Source: an uncultured Bacilli bacterium
Lineage (GTDB): Bacteria; Bacillota_I; Bacilli_A; RF39; UBA660
Direction of reading: 5' to 3'
Length of the DNA stretch: 51,595 nucleotides
Assembly (NCBI GenBank): GCA_947626095.1
Contig: CANQQV010000011.1
Coordinates: forward strand, 1 to 51,595
Position 1 is the stretch's first letter. Each line of letters opens with the position of its first letter. The notes below the pieces were generated by a model. It was given only the letters and a program-made list of their open reading frames with translations, had not been told where the DNA came from and made no database searches. The position numbers were made by a program, and so were the translations under genes. Below are positions 31,811-40,299 of this stretch, piece after piece.

Positions 31811-33280
31811 ATGAGAAATTTAACAATGATGACTGACTTATATGAACTTACAATGAGTCAAGTATATTTTAGTAAAGGTAAAGATAAGGAAGAAGCAGTA
31901 TTTGATGCTTTCTTTAGAAAGAATCCTTTTGATAAAGGATATGGCGTTATGGGTGGTGTTAAAGAGATAATTGATTATATTAAGAATTTTCATTTTAATG
32001 ATGATGATATTGATTATCTAAGAGGTACTGGTTTATTTAATGAAGAATTTTTAAATTATTTAAGAGGTATTAAGTTTACTGGTAGTATTTATGCGGTACC
32101 TGATGGAACCCCAGTATTTGCTAATGAACCAATTGTAACAGTTAAAGCACCAATTATTGAAGCCCAAATTATTGAAACAATATTACTTAGTTATTTAAAC
32201 GCTGGTATTTGTTATGCAACAGCTGCTAAAAGAGTAGTTGAAGCTGCTGGTAAGATTCCTATTAGTGAGTTTGGAGCACGTCGTGCTTTAGGACCAGAAA
32301 CAGCAGTTTTAGCAAGTTCATATGCCATAGTTGGTGGTTGTGCGGGAACATCTAATGTTTTAGCTGGTCAAGAAAAAGACATACCAATATCTGGAACATT
32401 TGCGCATAGTTATGTAACTTCTTTTCCAACAGAGTATGATGCTTTTATAGCTTATGCAGATATTTATCCAGATAATTGTACTTTACTTGTTGATACTTAT
32501 GATGTTTTAAAAAGTGGGGTTCCTAATGCTATTAAGACTGCCCAATATTTAAGAAGTAAAGGACATGAATTAAAAGCAATTAGAATAGATTCAGGAGATT
32601 TAGCTTATCTATCTAAAGAAACAAGAAGAATGTTTGATGAAGCGGGATTTCCTAATGTTAAAATATGTATTTCTAATGGACTTACAGAAAGAACAATTCG
32701 TTCATTAAAAGAACAAGAAGCACCAATTGATTTAATTGGTTTAGGTGATAATATTGTCTTACCTGATAAAGCGAGAGTTGGTTGTGTTTATAAACTAGGA
32801 GCTATGAATATTAATGGAGAATATGTATCTAAGATTAAAGCTAGTAATGATGAAGCTAAAGCAATAACACCTGGGTATAAAAGAGTATATAGATTTTATG
32901 ATGAACAAACTGGTTATGCTTTAGGGGATGTAGTAGCATTATATGATGAAAATATACCTAAAGATAGTTTTACTTTAATTGATCCTAGTAATGAAAATAA
33001 TACTTCAACGATTAAGAATTATCGTATTAGAGAGTTACAAGTACCAATATTTAGTAATGGTGAATTAGTTTATGATGATCCTGATATTAGAACTAAGAGA
33101 GATTATTGTACTAATGAAATGGATACTTTATATCCTGAAGTTAAAAGAGAAGAAAATCCACATGGATATTATGTTGATTTAACAAGAAAATTACTTAATT
33201 TAAAAAGAGAGTTAATTAGAGAAGCTAAAAGTCAACAGGTAGAATATGATATTGATGTTAAATTAGTTAAAGATTTATAA
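31811..33280 (+). CDS. pncB: Nicotinate phosphoribosyltransferase
   Basis: The 489-residue enzyme has MMTDLYELTMSQ at the start, EFGARRALG (about 155-163), GTFAHSYV (about 196-203) and IRIDSGDL (about 260-267), typical of the long bacterial PncB form. It makes nicotinate mononucleotide from nicotinate and PRPP with ATP use. It sits between pncA and the Nudix gene. GAGGAG lies ahead of ATG 31811. Confidence 0.95.
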   Translation: MRNLTMMTDLYELTMSQVYFSKGKDKEEAVFDAFFRKNPFDKGYGVMGGVKEIIDYIKNFHFNDDDIDYLRGTGLFNEEFLNYLRGIKFTGSIYAVPDGTPVFANEPIVTVKAPIIEAQIIETILLSYLNAGICYATAAKRVVEAAGKIPISEFGARRALGPETAVLASSYAIVGGCAGTSNVLAGQEKDIPISGTFAHSYVTSFPTEYDAFIAYADIYPDNCTLLVDTYDVLKSGVPNAIKTAQYLRSKGHELKAIRIDSGDLAYLSKETRRMFDEAGFPNVKICISNGLTERTIRSLKEQEAPIDLIGLGDNIVLPDKARVGCVYKLGAMNINGEYVSKIKASNDEAKAITPGYKRVYRFYDEQTGYALGDVVALYDENIPKDSFTLIDPSNENNTSTIKNYRIRELQVPIFSNGELVYDDPDIRTKRDYCTNEMDTLYPEVKREENPHGYYVDLTRKLLNLKRELIREAKSQQVEYDIDVKLVKDL

Positions 33281-33304
33281 TTATGTTAGAAGTGAGTGAT
33301 GATA

Positions 33305-33919
33305 ATGGATAGTATAACTTTAAAGAAAATGAAAGAAATTGTCGAAAAATTAAAGGTTGCTAAAAGTGAGTTAATATCTTCTTATGAAGAGGGATATATT
33401 GGTAAGAAGGTTTATCGTGTTACTTTAGCAGATGGCTCTTCAAGGATGTGTGAACAAATTACCAAGAATAAACGTAATGGGGATGCGGTAATTATCTTAC
33501 CAATTACAACAGATGGTAATTTTGTAATGATTTTAGAATCACGTCCTAATACCGAGGAAAATGTTGTAGCTGAATTTCCGGCAGGTATGGTTGATCCTGG
33601 CGAAGAACCAATTGTTTCAGCGAAAAGAGAATTACTTGAAGAAACCGGATATGAAGCAGAAGAATTATATGAGTTAGAATGCCATTATCAAGATCAAGGT
33701 TGTAGTAAAGCTAAGGTAAGAATTTATATGGCTGTAGGATGCAAAAAGGTACAAGAACAGAGAGTAGAAGATTCAGAAAAAATAGAATGTTTTGAAATGA
33801 CTTATGATGAGATATTAAAGTTGTTAAGAGGTGAATCTGAAGTACCAGCTGAAATTTTAGATTCAGGTAGTAAGTTAGCTATTATGACTTATACCTTAAA
33901 GAAGAAGGGAATACTATGA
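33305..33919 (+). CDS. Nudix hydrolase, ADP-ribose pyrophosphatase type
   Basis: The 204-residue protein carries a complete Nudix box (GMVDPGEEPIVSAKRELLEE, about 95-114, then TGY). Its N-terminal beta layout matches NudF-like ADP-ribose pyrophosphatases. It would cleave ADP-ribose, a breakdown product of NAD, to AMP and ribose 5-phosphate. In this operon it may also set the ADP-ribose level sensed by NrtR; that is inference. ATG 33305 is preferred among three close starts. The stop is TGA inside the ATGA overlap with nadE, showing that TGA is a stop here. Confidence 0.85.
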   Translation: MDSITLKKMKEIVEKLKVAKSELISSYEEGYIGKKVYRVTLADGSSRMCEQITKNKRNGDAVIILPITTDGNFVMILESRPNTEENVVAEFPAGMVDPGEEPIVSAKRELLEETGYEAEELYELECHYQDQGCSKAKVRIYMAVGCKKVQEQRVEDSEKIECFEMTYDEILKLLRGESEVPAEILDSGSKLAIMTYTLKKKGIL

Positions 33920-35832
33920 ATAAAAAATATGGATATGTAAGAGTTGCAGCGTCTGTACCTGAACTTAGGGTTGCTAATGTTGAATTCAATACAAATGAGA
34001 TCATTAAAGAAATAAAAGTTCTAGATAATGAGGTTGTCCAAATAGTTACTTTTCCTGAATTATGTATTACAGGTTATACTTGTGCTGATTTATTTAGTCA
34101 AGATATTTTATTAAATAAAGCTTTAGATGGATTAAAGAAAATATTAGATGAAACTAGTAAATTAGATATTATAAGTATTTTAGGTGTACCTATTGTTTGT
34201 GATAATCAGTTATTTAACTGTGGGGTAGTAATTAATAAAGGTGAAGTATTAGGAATTGTACCGAAGACTTATATACCTAATTATGGGGAATTTTATGAAA
34301 AAAGATGGTTTAGTACAAGTAATACGTTAAGAAGTAAGAGTATTAAACTATTTGGTAAAGATGTACCGATTGGAACTGATTTAGTATTTAGTGATATAGA
34401 AGATAAAAAATTTACTTTTGGTATAGAAGTATGTGAAGACTTATGGAGTCCTAAAGCTCCTAGTGTGGAAGCTGCTTTAAATGGAGCAACAATGATATTT
34501 AATTTATCAGCTAGTAATGAAGTAATTGGGAAATATAGTTATCGTAAAAATTTAATTAATATGCAAGCCGCTAAGAATGTATGTGCTTATATTTATGCTT
34601 CTTCTGGAGTTAATGAATCAACAACGGATTTAGTATTTTCTGGTTATGCAGGAATATCTGAAAATGGTTCAATGTTAGTTGAAAACGAAAGATTTAATTT
34701 TAAAACTAATCATATTATAAGTGATGTGGATATTCAAAGACTTATGAACAATCGAATTAAAGATATAAGTTTTATGGGAATTGGTTCTAATCTTACTTAT
34801 CGAGTTATTGATATTAATCTAAAAGATAAGAATACTGATTTACTTAGAAATTATGATGTATATCCTTTTGTACCAAGTGATGAAAGTAAAAGAGCAGCTA
34901 GATGTAAAGAGATTATTAGTATTCAAGCTTGTGGTTTAGCTAAAAGAATTAAACATACCGAAATGAAAAAATGTGTTATCGGTATTAGTGGTGGCTTAGA
35001 TAGTACTTTAGCTTTCTTAGTAATAATTGAAGCTTATCGTATGTTAGGTATTAGTAATGATAATTTAATCGGAGTTACTATGCCTGGATTTGGAACAACT
35101 GGTAGGACTTATAATAATGCTTTAACATTAATGAAAAGTTATGGAGTTACCGTTAAAGAAGTAAGTATTAAGGAAGCTTCATTACAACATTTTAAAGATA
35201 TTGGTTTAGATCCTAATGATCGTAGTGTTACTTATGAGAATACCCAAGCGAGGGAAAGAACACAGATACTTATGGATATTGCTAATAAAGAAGGTGGCTT
35301 AGTAATAGGTACTGGTGATTTATCTGAGTTAGCTTTAGGTTGGTGTACATATAATGGAGATCATATGTCAATGTATGCAGTTAATACCTCAATACCTAAG
35401 ACTTTAGTTAGATATTTAGTTAAGTATTTTGCCGATACAGAAAATGACGAAAAATGTCAAAAAACAATCTTAGATATTTTAGATACTCCAATAAGTCCTG
35501 AGTTATTACCACCAGATAAAGATGGTAATATTAAACAACAAACTGAAAGTGTTGTTGGACCTTATATCTTACATGATTTTTTCTTATATCACTTTATGAG
35601 ATATGGAGCTAGTCCAGATAAAATAAGATATATAGCGAATAAAACATTTAAAGATATGTATGATAGGGAAACAATTGATAAATGGTTAAAGTTCTTTATT
35701 AAGAGATTCTTTAATCAACAATTTAAGAGAAGTTGTTTACCTGATGGACCTAAAGTAGGAACTATTAGTGTTTCACCAAGGGGAGATTTAAGAATGCCAA
35801 GTGATGCTGATAGTAGTACTTGGTTAGAATAG
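33916..35832 (+). CDS. nadE: Glutamine-dependent NAD+ synthetase
   Basis: The 638-residue two-domain enzyme has an N-terminal nitrilase-type glutaminase (about 1-290; triad Glu48, Lys117, Cys173) and a C-terminal synthetase (about 320-638; PP-loop SGGLDST near 358-364). It amidates nicotinate adenine dinucleotide to NAD+ using ATP and ammonia channelled from glutamine. It is the last gene of the operon, overlapping the Nudix gene by 4 bases. All key residues are present. Confidence 0.96.
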   Translation: MNKKYGYVRVAASVPELRVANVEFNTNEIIKEIKVLDNEVVQIVTFPELCITGYTCADLFSQDILLNKALDGLKKILDETSKLDIISILGVPIVCDNQLFNCGVVINKGEVLGIVPKTYIPNYGEFYEKRWFSTSNTLRSKSIKLFGKDVPIGTDLVFSDIEDKKFTFGIEVCEDLWSPKAPSVEAALNGATMIFNLSASNEVIGKYSYRKNLINMQAAKNVCAYIYASSGVNESTTDLVFSGYAGISENGSMLVENERFNFKTNHIISDVDIQRLMNNRIKDISFMGIGSNLTYRVIDINLKDKNTDLLRNYDVYPFVPSDESKRAARCKEIISIQACGLAKRIKHTEMKKCVIGISGGLDSTLAFLVIIEAYRMLGISNDNLIGVTMPGFGTTGRTYNNALTLMKSYGVTVKEVSIKEASLQHFKDIGLDPNDRSVTYENTQARERTQILMDIANKEGGLVIGTGDLSELALGWCTYNGDHMSMYAVNTSIPKTLVRYLVKYFADTENDEKCQKTILDILDTPISPELLPPDKDGNIKQQTESVVGPYILHDFFLYHFMRYGASPDKIRYIANKTFKDMYDRETIDKWLKFFIKRFFNQQFKRSCLPDGPKVGTISVSPRGDLRMPSDADSSTWLE

Positions 35833-35837
35833 GTCTT

Positions 35838-35866
35838 TTGACTTTGAAGGTAAAATATGGTATAAT
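35838..35866 (+). promoter_or_regulatory. Promoter of the riboswitch-like leader
   Basis: TTGACT (35838-35843), 17 bp ending in TGG, TATAAT (35861-35866): a near-consensus promoter with extended -10. Confidence 0.8.
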
Positions 35867-35872
35867 ATAAAT

Positions 35873-35997
35873 ACTTAAGAGGGAGTAGTTCCACTAAATA
35901 TAGTGAAATAATCCAACATCATGATTATAAAAAATCTGGGTTATATAAGAACAAGACTTTTATGTTATAGCATAAAAGTCTTTTTTATATCTTAAGT
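35873..35997 (+). ncRNA. Structured 5' leader with terminator, riboswitch candidate
   Basis: About 125 bases between promoter and lipoprotein gene can form CACTA/TAGTG (35892-35905) and ATAATC/GATTAT (35908-35928) hairpins, then a 12-bp terminator. The opening GAGGGAGTAG resembles the GGGGAGUAG start of yybP-ykoY (Mn2+) riboswitches, but I cannot confirm that class. ACTTAAGA (35873-35880) is the exact complement of TCTTAAGT (35990-35997), beyond the terminator and next to the Shine-Dalgarno. Confidence 0.55.
35953..35986 (+). terminator. Terminator hairpin of the leader
   Basis: AAGACTTTTATG (35953-35964) pairs with CATAAAAGTCTT (35971-35982) over TTATAG, then six Ts. It lies before the lipoprotein gene, so it is a premature terminator. 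Confidence 0.9.
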
Positions 35998-36011
35998 TAG
36001 AGGTGGATGTT

Positions 36012-36797
36012 ATGAAAATAAAATTTAATATCAATGGTTTAATTGGTAAGAGAGGTGTGGCTTTAGCTTTAGCAGTTATTAGTGCAACTACATTATCTGG
36101 TTGTGGAAAGAAAGCTGATTGTGATATAAGTAGTAATCATCTCCATAAATATGTTAATACCGAAGGATATATAAGATATATAGATAAAGAGTATTTAAAA
36201 TATGAAGGATATGAATGGACTTCTGATTATGTAGAAGCTACTAAAGAAGATATTGAAACAAGAGAATTAATGGATAAAAAAGATTTATTACGTATTGATG
36301 AAAACTTAGAAACAATTCAAAATATGCAGCAAGCTAATTCTGATTTTTTAGAATATCGTTATTCTTATATCTTTTTACAACCGATTCCTCATATGTTTTC
36401 TAATGGTAAGACAACATATACAATGTTTACTTATATTCCCGTAACCCATTATTCGTGGACTAGTGATAGTGAACATTCAAATTTAACTGGTGAAAAAAGA
36501 TTATGCCATTATATGTATAGAGCTTATAAAATAGAAATAGATGAAAAAGGTAAAGAGGTATTAATACCTAGTGATTATATAGATGATATAACTAAAGTTA
36601 TGGATGAGTATCCTTATATTAAAAAAGATTATTATAAGATATTTAATGCAGAGCTTAATTGTGAAGCTGATTATGAGGATGGTCCAGAAGAAGAATTAAG
36701 TGATGAAGAAAGAGAAAAGAGAGATTCTAATATAGATCCTTCATATAATAGTTCATCTATTAATAATAAGGGAATGAAGCTTACGCTTACGAAATAA
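36012..36797 (+). CDS. Lipoprotein of unknown function behind a regulated leader
   Basis: The 261-residue precursor has a basic start, a hydrophobic helix and the lipobox LSGC (Cys about 31). The roughly 230-residue mature part is rich in Tyr, Asp and Glu and ends in a low-complexity acidic and Ser/Asn tail. No family is recognised. I chose ATG 36012, since AGAGGTGG (36000-36006) is well placed; GTG 36003 lies inside it. The gene is controlled by the terminator leader, so its product probably answers a metabolite or metal. Confidence 0.75.
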   Translation: MKIKFNINGLIGKRGVALALAVISATTLSGCGKKADCDISSNHLHKYVNTEGYIRYIDKEYLKYEGYEWTSDYVEATKEDIETRELMDKKDLLRIDENLETIQNMQQANSDFLEYRYSYIFLQPIPHMFSNGKTTYTMFTYIPVTHYSWTSDSEHSNLTGEKRLCHYMYRAYKIEIDEKGKEVLIPSDYIDDITKVMDEYPYIKKDYYKIFNAELNCEADYEDGPEEELSDEEREKRDSNIDPSYNSSSINNKGMKLTLTK

Positions 36798-36840
36798 AAG
36801 AAATGTCAATTTTTTATAAAGAAATTAGACATTTCTTTTT
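36797..36840 (+). terminator. Terminator after the lipoprotein
   Basis: AAAGAAATGTC (36797-36807) pairs with GACATTTCTTT (36828-36838) over 20 nt, then Ts. Confidence 0.75.
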
Positions 36841-36865
36841 TATTGTTTTGAGGTAATATTAATTA

Positions 36866-36874
36866 TGTTATAAT
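36866..36874 (+). promoter_or_regulatory. Extended -10 of ESX-type cluster 2
   Basis: TGTTATAAT with TATAAT at 36869-36874, followed by GGGAGG and the start codon at 36898. Confidence 0.7.
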
Positions 36875-36897
36875 TTTGATAATAGGGAGGACTATTT

Positions 36898-38466
36898 ATG
36901 AGCACGGGATTAATTAAAAATAATGGTTATTCTTACTATATTCCTGATGAAGTTGACGATTCAACAACAGCATTTATTTATTATCCTGGTTCTGGTGGTG
37001 CGGGGAATGATGCGGCAGTATTAAGAAATATCATTCAATCTAATCCTAATCAAATTATTATAATTGCTGATACTGCTTATCAAAATATAAATCAAGCTAG
37101 TGATACTTATTTTAACTTGATTAAACAAATTGGTGATGATAATGGTGCTAATATCTCCAATATTGTTACGATGGGATTTAGTGCTGGAGGACCAAATACT
37201 TTTAATGGATTAATGAGAAATATAAATGATCATCCAGATGCTGGACCTCAAACAGCAGTTTTTGTTGATGTGGTTCAACATAATGGCTTTTATGGTGCGG
37301 TAAATAGCGAAAGTATTGAGACATTAAAAAATAACGAGGCTACCTTATTATTCTTTGAACCTAATGGAACTATTGAAGAAACAGAAAAAACATTAGCAGC
37401 AAATGGAGTTGACGTAATAGTTGCTTGGACATCTGGTAATCATAGTACACATATTAATTTAAATAAAGAAGCTTTCCAAAATGGAATAGTTGATTTAACA
37501 AGTGCCAATATTGAAGAACTAGCTAATAGTGATATATATACTTTTGTTAAATATAATCCGAATACTGGTAAATGGGATCAGATTTCAATGGATGAAGTAT
37601 CTGCTAAATTTGCTGATTTATCTATAGATCCTAATGATCCTTTTAGATATTATAAAAAATTAGGTAATTTAAAAGAGTTACAATGTAATAATGAGTTTAT
37701 TGGTTCGAAAATAAATAATATTAGAAATGCGATAAAAAATACTAACTTTTTAGCTAGTACTAGTTTAGATTCTTATAGTAGTACAACGAATATTCCTAAT
37801 GGTGAAACAGAGATAATTCAAAGTTATTTTACGGCTTGTTCAGAACTACTTAGTTATCTTGAAAAAGATACGGTTAAAATAATTCAAATTGGTAATTCGA
37901 TAAAAGATTTAAATACTTCATTAACAAATGAAGCTAATGACTTAAATAATAGTGTTTCTTATTATAATAATAACAGTTCTAATGTTGGTAATAATAATAC
38001 TTATTATAATGGTAATAATTATAGTATTGGTAATAGTAATTTTGTTAATGGTGTTACAGGAGCAACAGTTGTTGGAGTAGGAACTAATATTATTGAACAG
38101 ATGACAACAGCTGAAAAAGAAGAAAAAATTAAAGAAATTAAAAAAGAATTCTTAAAATATGATGAATTGTATTCAGATGATGAAAAAATTGTTTATCAAA
38201 AAGATGATGATTATAAAATTGTTGTTCATTATGCGGGAGATGAAATACTTACTTTAGAATATTATTTTAAATATAAAAATGAGGAAGAAGCTAAGGAAGC
38301 AATTAAGGCACTAAAGACTAAATTCGAAGGTGTTGAAGATGTTGTTCGTGATGGAAAATATGCTAAAGTAATTTTTGATAAAGATGTATATAAAGGTTTA
38401 ACATTAGATGAATTAAAAGATATGTATAAAGATTTAAAAGAATTAGTAAAGGAGGAAGATAAATAG
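36898..38466 (+). CDS. Alpha/beta hydrolase with C-terminal helical domain, possible T7SS effector
   Basis: The 522-residue protein has an N-terminal alpha/beta hydrolase-like domain (about 10-205; IYYPGSGG, nucleophile Ser95 in GFSAGG, candidate His in SGNHSTH). A helical WXG-like stretch (about 255-345), an Asn/Ser/Tyr-rich linker (about 350-385) and an acidic C-terminal domain (about 400-522) follow. No signal peptide is seen. The neighbouring helical and WXG100 genes suggest an ESX-exported esterase or lipase-like effector, with the enzyme at the N-terminus, opposite to LXG toxins. The next gene overlaps by one base. Substrate unknown. Confidence 0.6.
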   Translation: MSTGLIKNNGYSYYIPDEVDDSTTAFIYYPGSGGAGNDAAVLRNIIQSNPNQIIIIADTAYQNINQASDTYFNLIKQIGDDNGANISNIVTMGFSAGGPNTFNGLMRNINDHPDAGPQTAVFVDVVQHNGFYGAVNSESIETLKNNEATLLFFEPNGTIEETEKTLAANGVDVIVAWTSGNHSTHINLNKEAFQNGIVDLTSANIEELANSDIYTFVKYNPNTGKWDQISMDEVSAKFADLSIDPNDPFRYYKKLGNLKELQCNNEFIGSKINNIRNAIKNTNFLASTSLDSYSSTTNIPNGETEIIQSYFTACSELLSYLEKDTVKIIQIGNSIKDLNTSLTNEANDLNNSVSYYNNNSSNVGNNNTYYNGNNYSIGNSNFVNGVTGATVVGVGTNIIEQMTTAEKEEKIKEIKKEFLKYDELYSDDEKIVYQKDDDYKIVVHYAGDEILTLEYYFKYKNEEEAKEAIKALKTKFEGVEDVVRDGKYAKVIFDKDVYKGLTLDELKDMYKDLKELVKEEDK

Positions 38467-39050
38467 TGGCGATACTTATTAAAAGTGATTTGGTTGAAGC
38501 TAATTCCTCTAAATTGGTATCTAGTTTAGAAAAAGATAAAGAAGATACTGAGGCTTTAATTAGTGTTATAGAGGACTTTATTGATTCTTCTAAGGAGGTA
38601 CTTGTTGGTGATTCTTTTGAAGCTGTTAGGAATCATTTACAAGAATATATTAATCTATTACAAACAAGGTTAAAAATAGCTGATTCATTGTTTACAGCCG
38701 TTAATAATGCTAATCAAACAATGATTGATTATATGGGAACTGAAGATAAGATAGATTCTAGTAGTATTGATACATTAAAACAACAATTATCATTAGTTAC
38801 GACTAATTATGATGACGCTGTTACAAGAATAAATAAATATGATGCTGATAGAGAATGGGAATCATTAGATACTTTATGTAATAGAAGAGATTCGTTAGAA
38901 CAAGAAATTAATAGTTTAAAAGTTAAAATTGATTTAGCTACAAATTTAGAAGCTAAAGATACTAGTACTTATTCAACTTTCTTACAATCAGAAGTAGAAA
39001 TAACTAACTTTAAAAATGGCGTTGGAGGAATAAAAACGATTAGTATATAA
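38466..39050 (+). CDS. Helical ESX/LXG-like partner protein
   Basis: The 194-residue protein is nearly all helical, with heptad-like regions about 20-105 and 110-165 and a GDSFEAVRNHL turn (about 49-59) reminiscent of WXG/LXG heads. It has no signal peptide. It starts at GTG 38466, overlapping the previous TAG stop, with a perfect AAAGGAGG upstream. That coupling suggests a chaperone or co-secreted partner of the hydrolase. Family unproven. Confidence 0.6.
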   Translation: MAILIKSDLVEANSSKLVSSLEKDKEDTEALISVIEDFIDSSKEVLVGDSFEAVRNHLQEYINLLQTRLKIADSLFTAVNNANQTMIDYMGTEDKIDSSSIDTLKQQLSLVTTNYDDAVTRINKYDADREWESLDTLCNRRDSLEQEINSLKVKIDLATNLEAKDTSTYSTFLQSEVEITNFKNGVGGIKTISI

Positions 39051-39093
39051 GTGTTAAGTTTTAATGCTTTAACTTGGAAAATACTTTAAATAT

Positions 39094-39102
39094 TGATATA
39101 CT
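39094..39102 (+). promoter_or_regulatory. Extended -10 of the WXG100 pair
   Basis: TGATATACT with TATACT at 39097-39102, 27 bases before the start; AGGAGGG intervenes. Confidence 0.6.
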
Positions 39103-39128
39103 TTATTTATATAGGAGGGTAGATTAAA

Positions 39129-39437
39129 ATGTCTGGAGATATTTTTGGAGCACATACTGGAGCATTAGCAGAAGGTTCACAAAGAATTATGAATGTTGCT
39201 AATGATTTTAAAAATGAATATGAAAAAATGTTTTTAGTAGTTGATTCCTTAGTAGGTAGTGAATGGTCAAGTCCAGCAGCTACAGCAGTAGCTAATAAAA
39301 TAGTTGAACAAAGACCTAATCTAGAAGCAATGTATAAAGCTATTTGCAGTTATTCTGAATATTGTGGAAGAGCAGCTAATAAAATAGAAGAAAATGAAGA
39401 AAACATCGTTACGGGAGTAGGTGGTTATAATGGCTGA
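39129..39437 (+). CDS. WXG100 (EsxA-like) protein
   Basis: The 102-residue two-helix protein has GSEWSSPAATA (about 43-53), a Trp at the WxG turn followed by small residues, so it is a fair WXG100 match. It has a very strong Shine-Dalgarno (AGGAGGG) and its own promoter. Its stop is TGA at 39435-39437, overlapping the next gene. Probably forms a dimer with the next product and is exported by a type VII system encoded elsewhere. Confidence 0.75.
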   Translation: MSGDIFGAHTGALAEGSQRIMNVANDFKNEYEKMFLVVDSLVGSEWSSPAATAVANKIVEQRPNLEAMYKAICSYSEYCGRAANKIEENEENIVTGVGGYNG

Positions 39438-39741
39438 TACAAGTATTAAATTTAGTAGTGTAGAAACAGCTGTTAATGAATTAACTACTGGTAGAAATAA
39501 TATGGAATCTACTTTAGATGAATTTGCTAATATTATTAGAACTTTAATTGCTAATGGTGATTTAGTAGGTACAGCAGCTGATACATTTGAACAAAGCTTT
39601 GAGGATTTAAAGAAACAAAAATTTGAATCTTATATTGCTTTAGTTCAAGAATTTGCTGAAGTTATTTCTAAAGCTGGACAAGCTACTCATGCAACTGCTC
39701 AAGCATTAGAAGCAGATGCCAATCAAACTTTATATCATTAA
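39430..39741 (+). CDS. WXG100-like protein
   Basis: The 103-residue helical protein has GDLVGTAADTF (about 46-56) at the turn, i.e. Leu-Val-Gly for WxG, and a long second helix. ATG 39430 is the start; the in-frame GTG at 39421 lies in the GGGAGTAGGTGG Shine-Dalgarno region. It overlaps the preceding gene by 8 bases, the usual arrangement of an ESX heterodimer pair. A terminator follows. Confidence 0.7.
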   Translation: MADTSIKFSSVETAVNELTTGRNNMESTLDEFANIIRTLIANGDLVGTAADTFEQSFEDLKKQKFESYIALVQEFAEVISKAGQATHATAQALEADANQTLYH

Positions 39742-39745
39742 TAAT

Positions 39746-39770
39746 AGGACCTACGGGTCTTTTCTTTTTT
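39746..39770 (+). terminator. Terminator of ESX-type cluster 2
   Basis: AGGACC (39746-39751) pairs with GGTCTT (39756-39761) over a TACG loop, then TTTCTTTTTT. Confidence 0.75.
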
Positions 39771-39780
39771 ACATATCTTT

Positions 39781-39841
39781 TTAACAAAATGTTAAAAAGG
39801 TGTTGACTTTTATAATTGTTATTAATATAATGTTAATAACA
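39781..39841 (+). promoter_or_regulatory. NAD-regulon promoter/operator module, nadD copy
   Basis: The module holds TTAAC-N5-GTTAA (39781-39795) and TGTTATTA-N9-TAATAACA (39817-39841), centres 41 bp apart, with promoter TTGACT (39803-39808), 17 bp, TATAAT (39826-39831). Every element is at the same spacing as at 31033-31093. Confidence 0.78.
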
Positions 39842-39855
39842 GGAAGTGATATAAA

Positions 39856-40272
39856 ATGGAAGTAAGTTTTACTAAAGAAGAAACACTTAAATTAATAGAG
39901 GAGTATTATAAGAAATTAGAGGGAAAAACAGTACATGCTCAAGCTAAAGCAACAAGAGGATTAGTTGGATATTATGAAGATGAGGGGTGTATAACAGAAA
40001 TAACTGTTAGTGAGCAAATGGAAATTGCTGGACTTAATAAAGAAGTAAAAGAAGAAATTACGCCAGATAAGCTAAGAACTTTACTTAAAGCTTTATTTGG
40101 TCTTTATGAATTTGAAGTTCTTGATGTATCTTTAAATGATGGTTTAAATTCACGATGGGAAGGCTACGGAATGGCAGAACATGAAGTAAAAACTGCTTAT
40201 TTTAAAGGTATGACATTAAATATTCAAAAGAAAAAAGATTATGGTTTAAATATGTCCTATGGAAATAAATAG
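39856..40272 (+). CDS. Unknown protein heading the nadD-pncC-nadK operon
   Basis: The 138-residue soluble protein is probably alpha/beta, with helices about 6-20 and 75-92 and strands between. I recognise no family and see no signal peptide, metal cluster or nucleotide motif. Conserved-looking features are the GYYEDEGC stretch (about 38-45) and RWEGYG near 100. It is the first gene after the NAD-type operator, 27 bases before nadD, so a role in NAD metabolism or its control is suggested by context only. AGGAAGTG precedes ATG 39856. Confidence 0.7.
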   Translation: MEVSFTKEETLKLIEEYYKKLEGKTVHAQAKATRGLVGYYEDEGCITEITVSEQMEIAGLNKEVKEEITPDKLRTLLKALFGLYEFEVLDVSLNDGLNSRWEGYGMAEHEVKTAYFKGMTLNIQKKKDYGLNMSYGNK

Positions 40273-40299
40273 AGTTACAATTAATATAAGGTGATAGTT

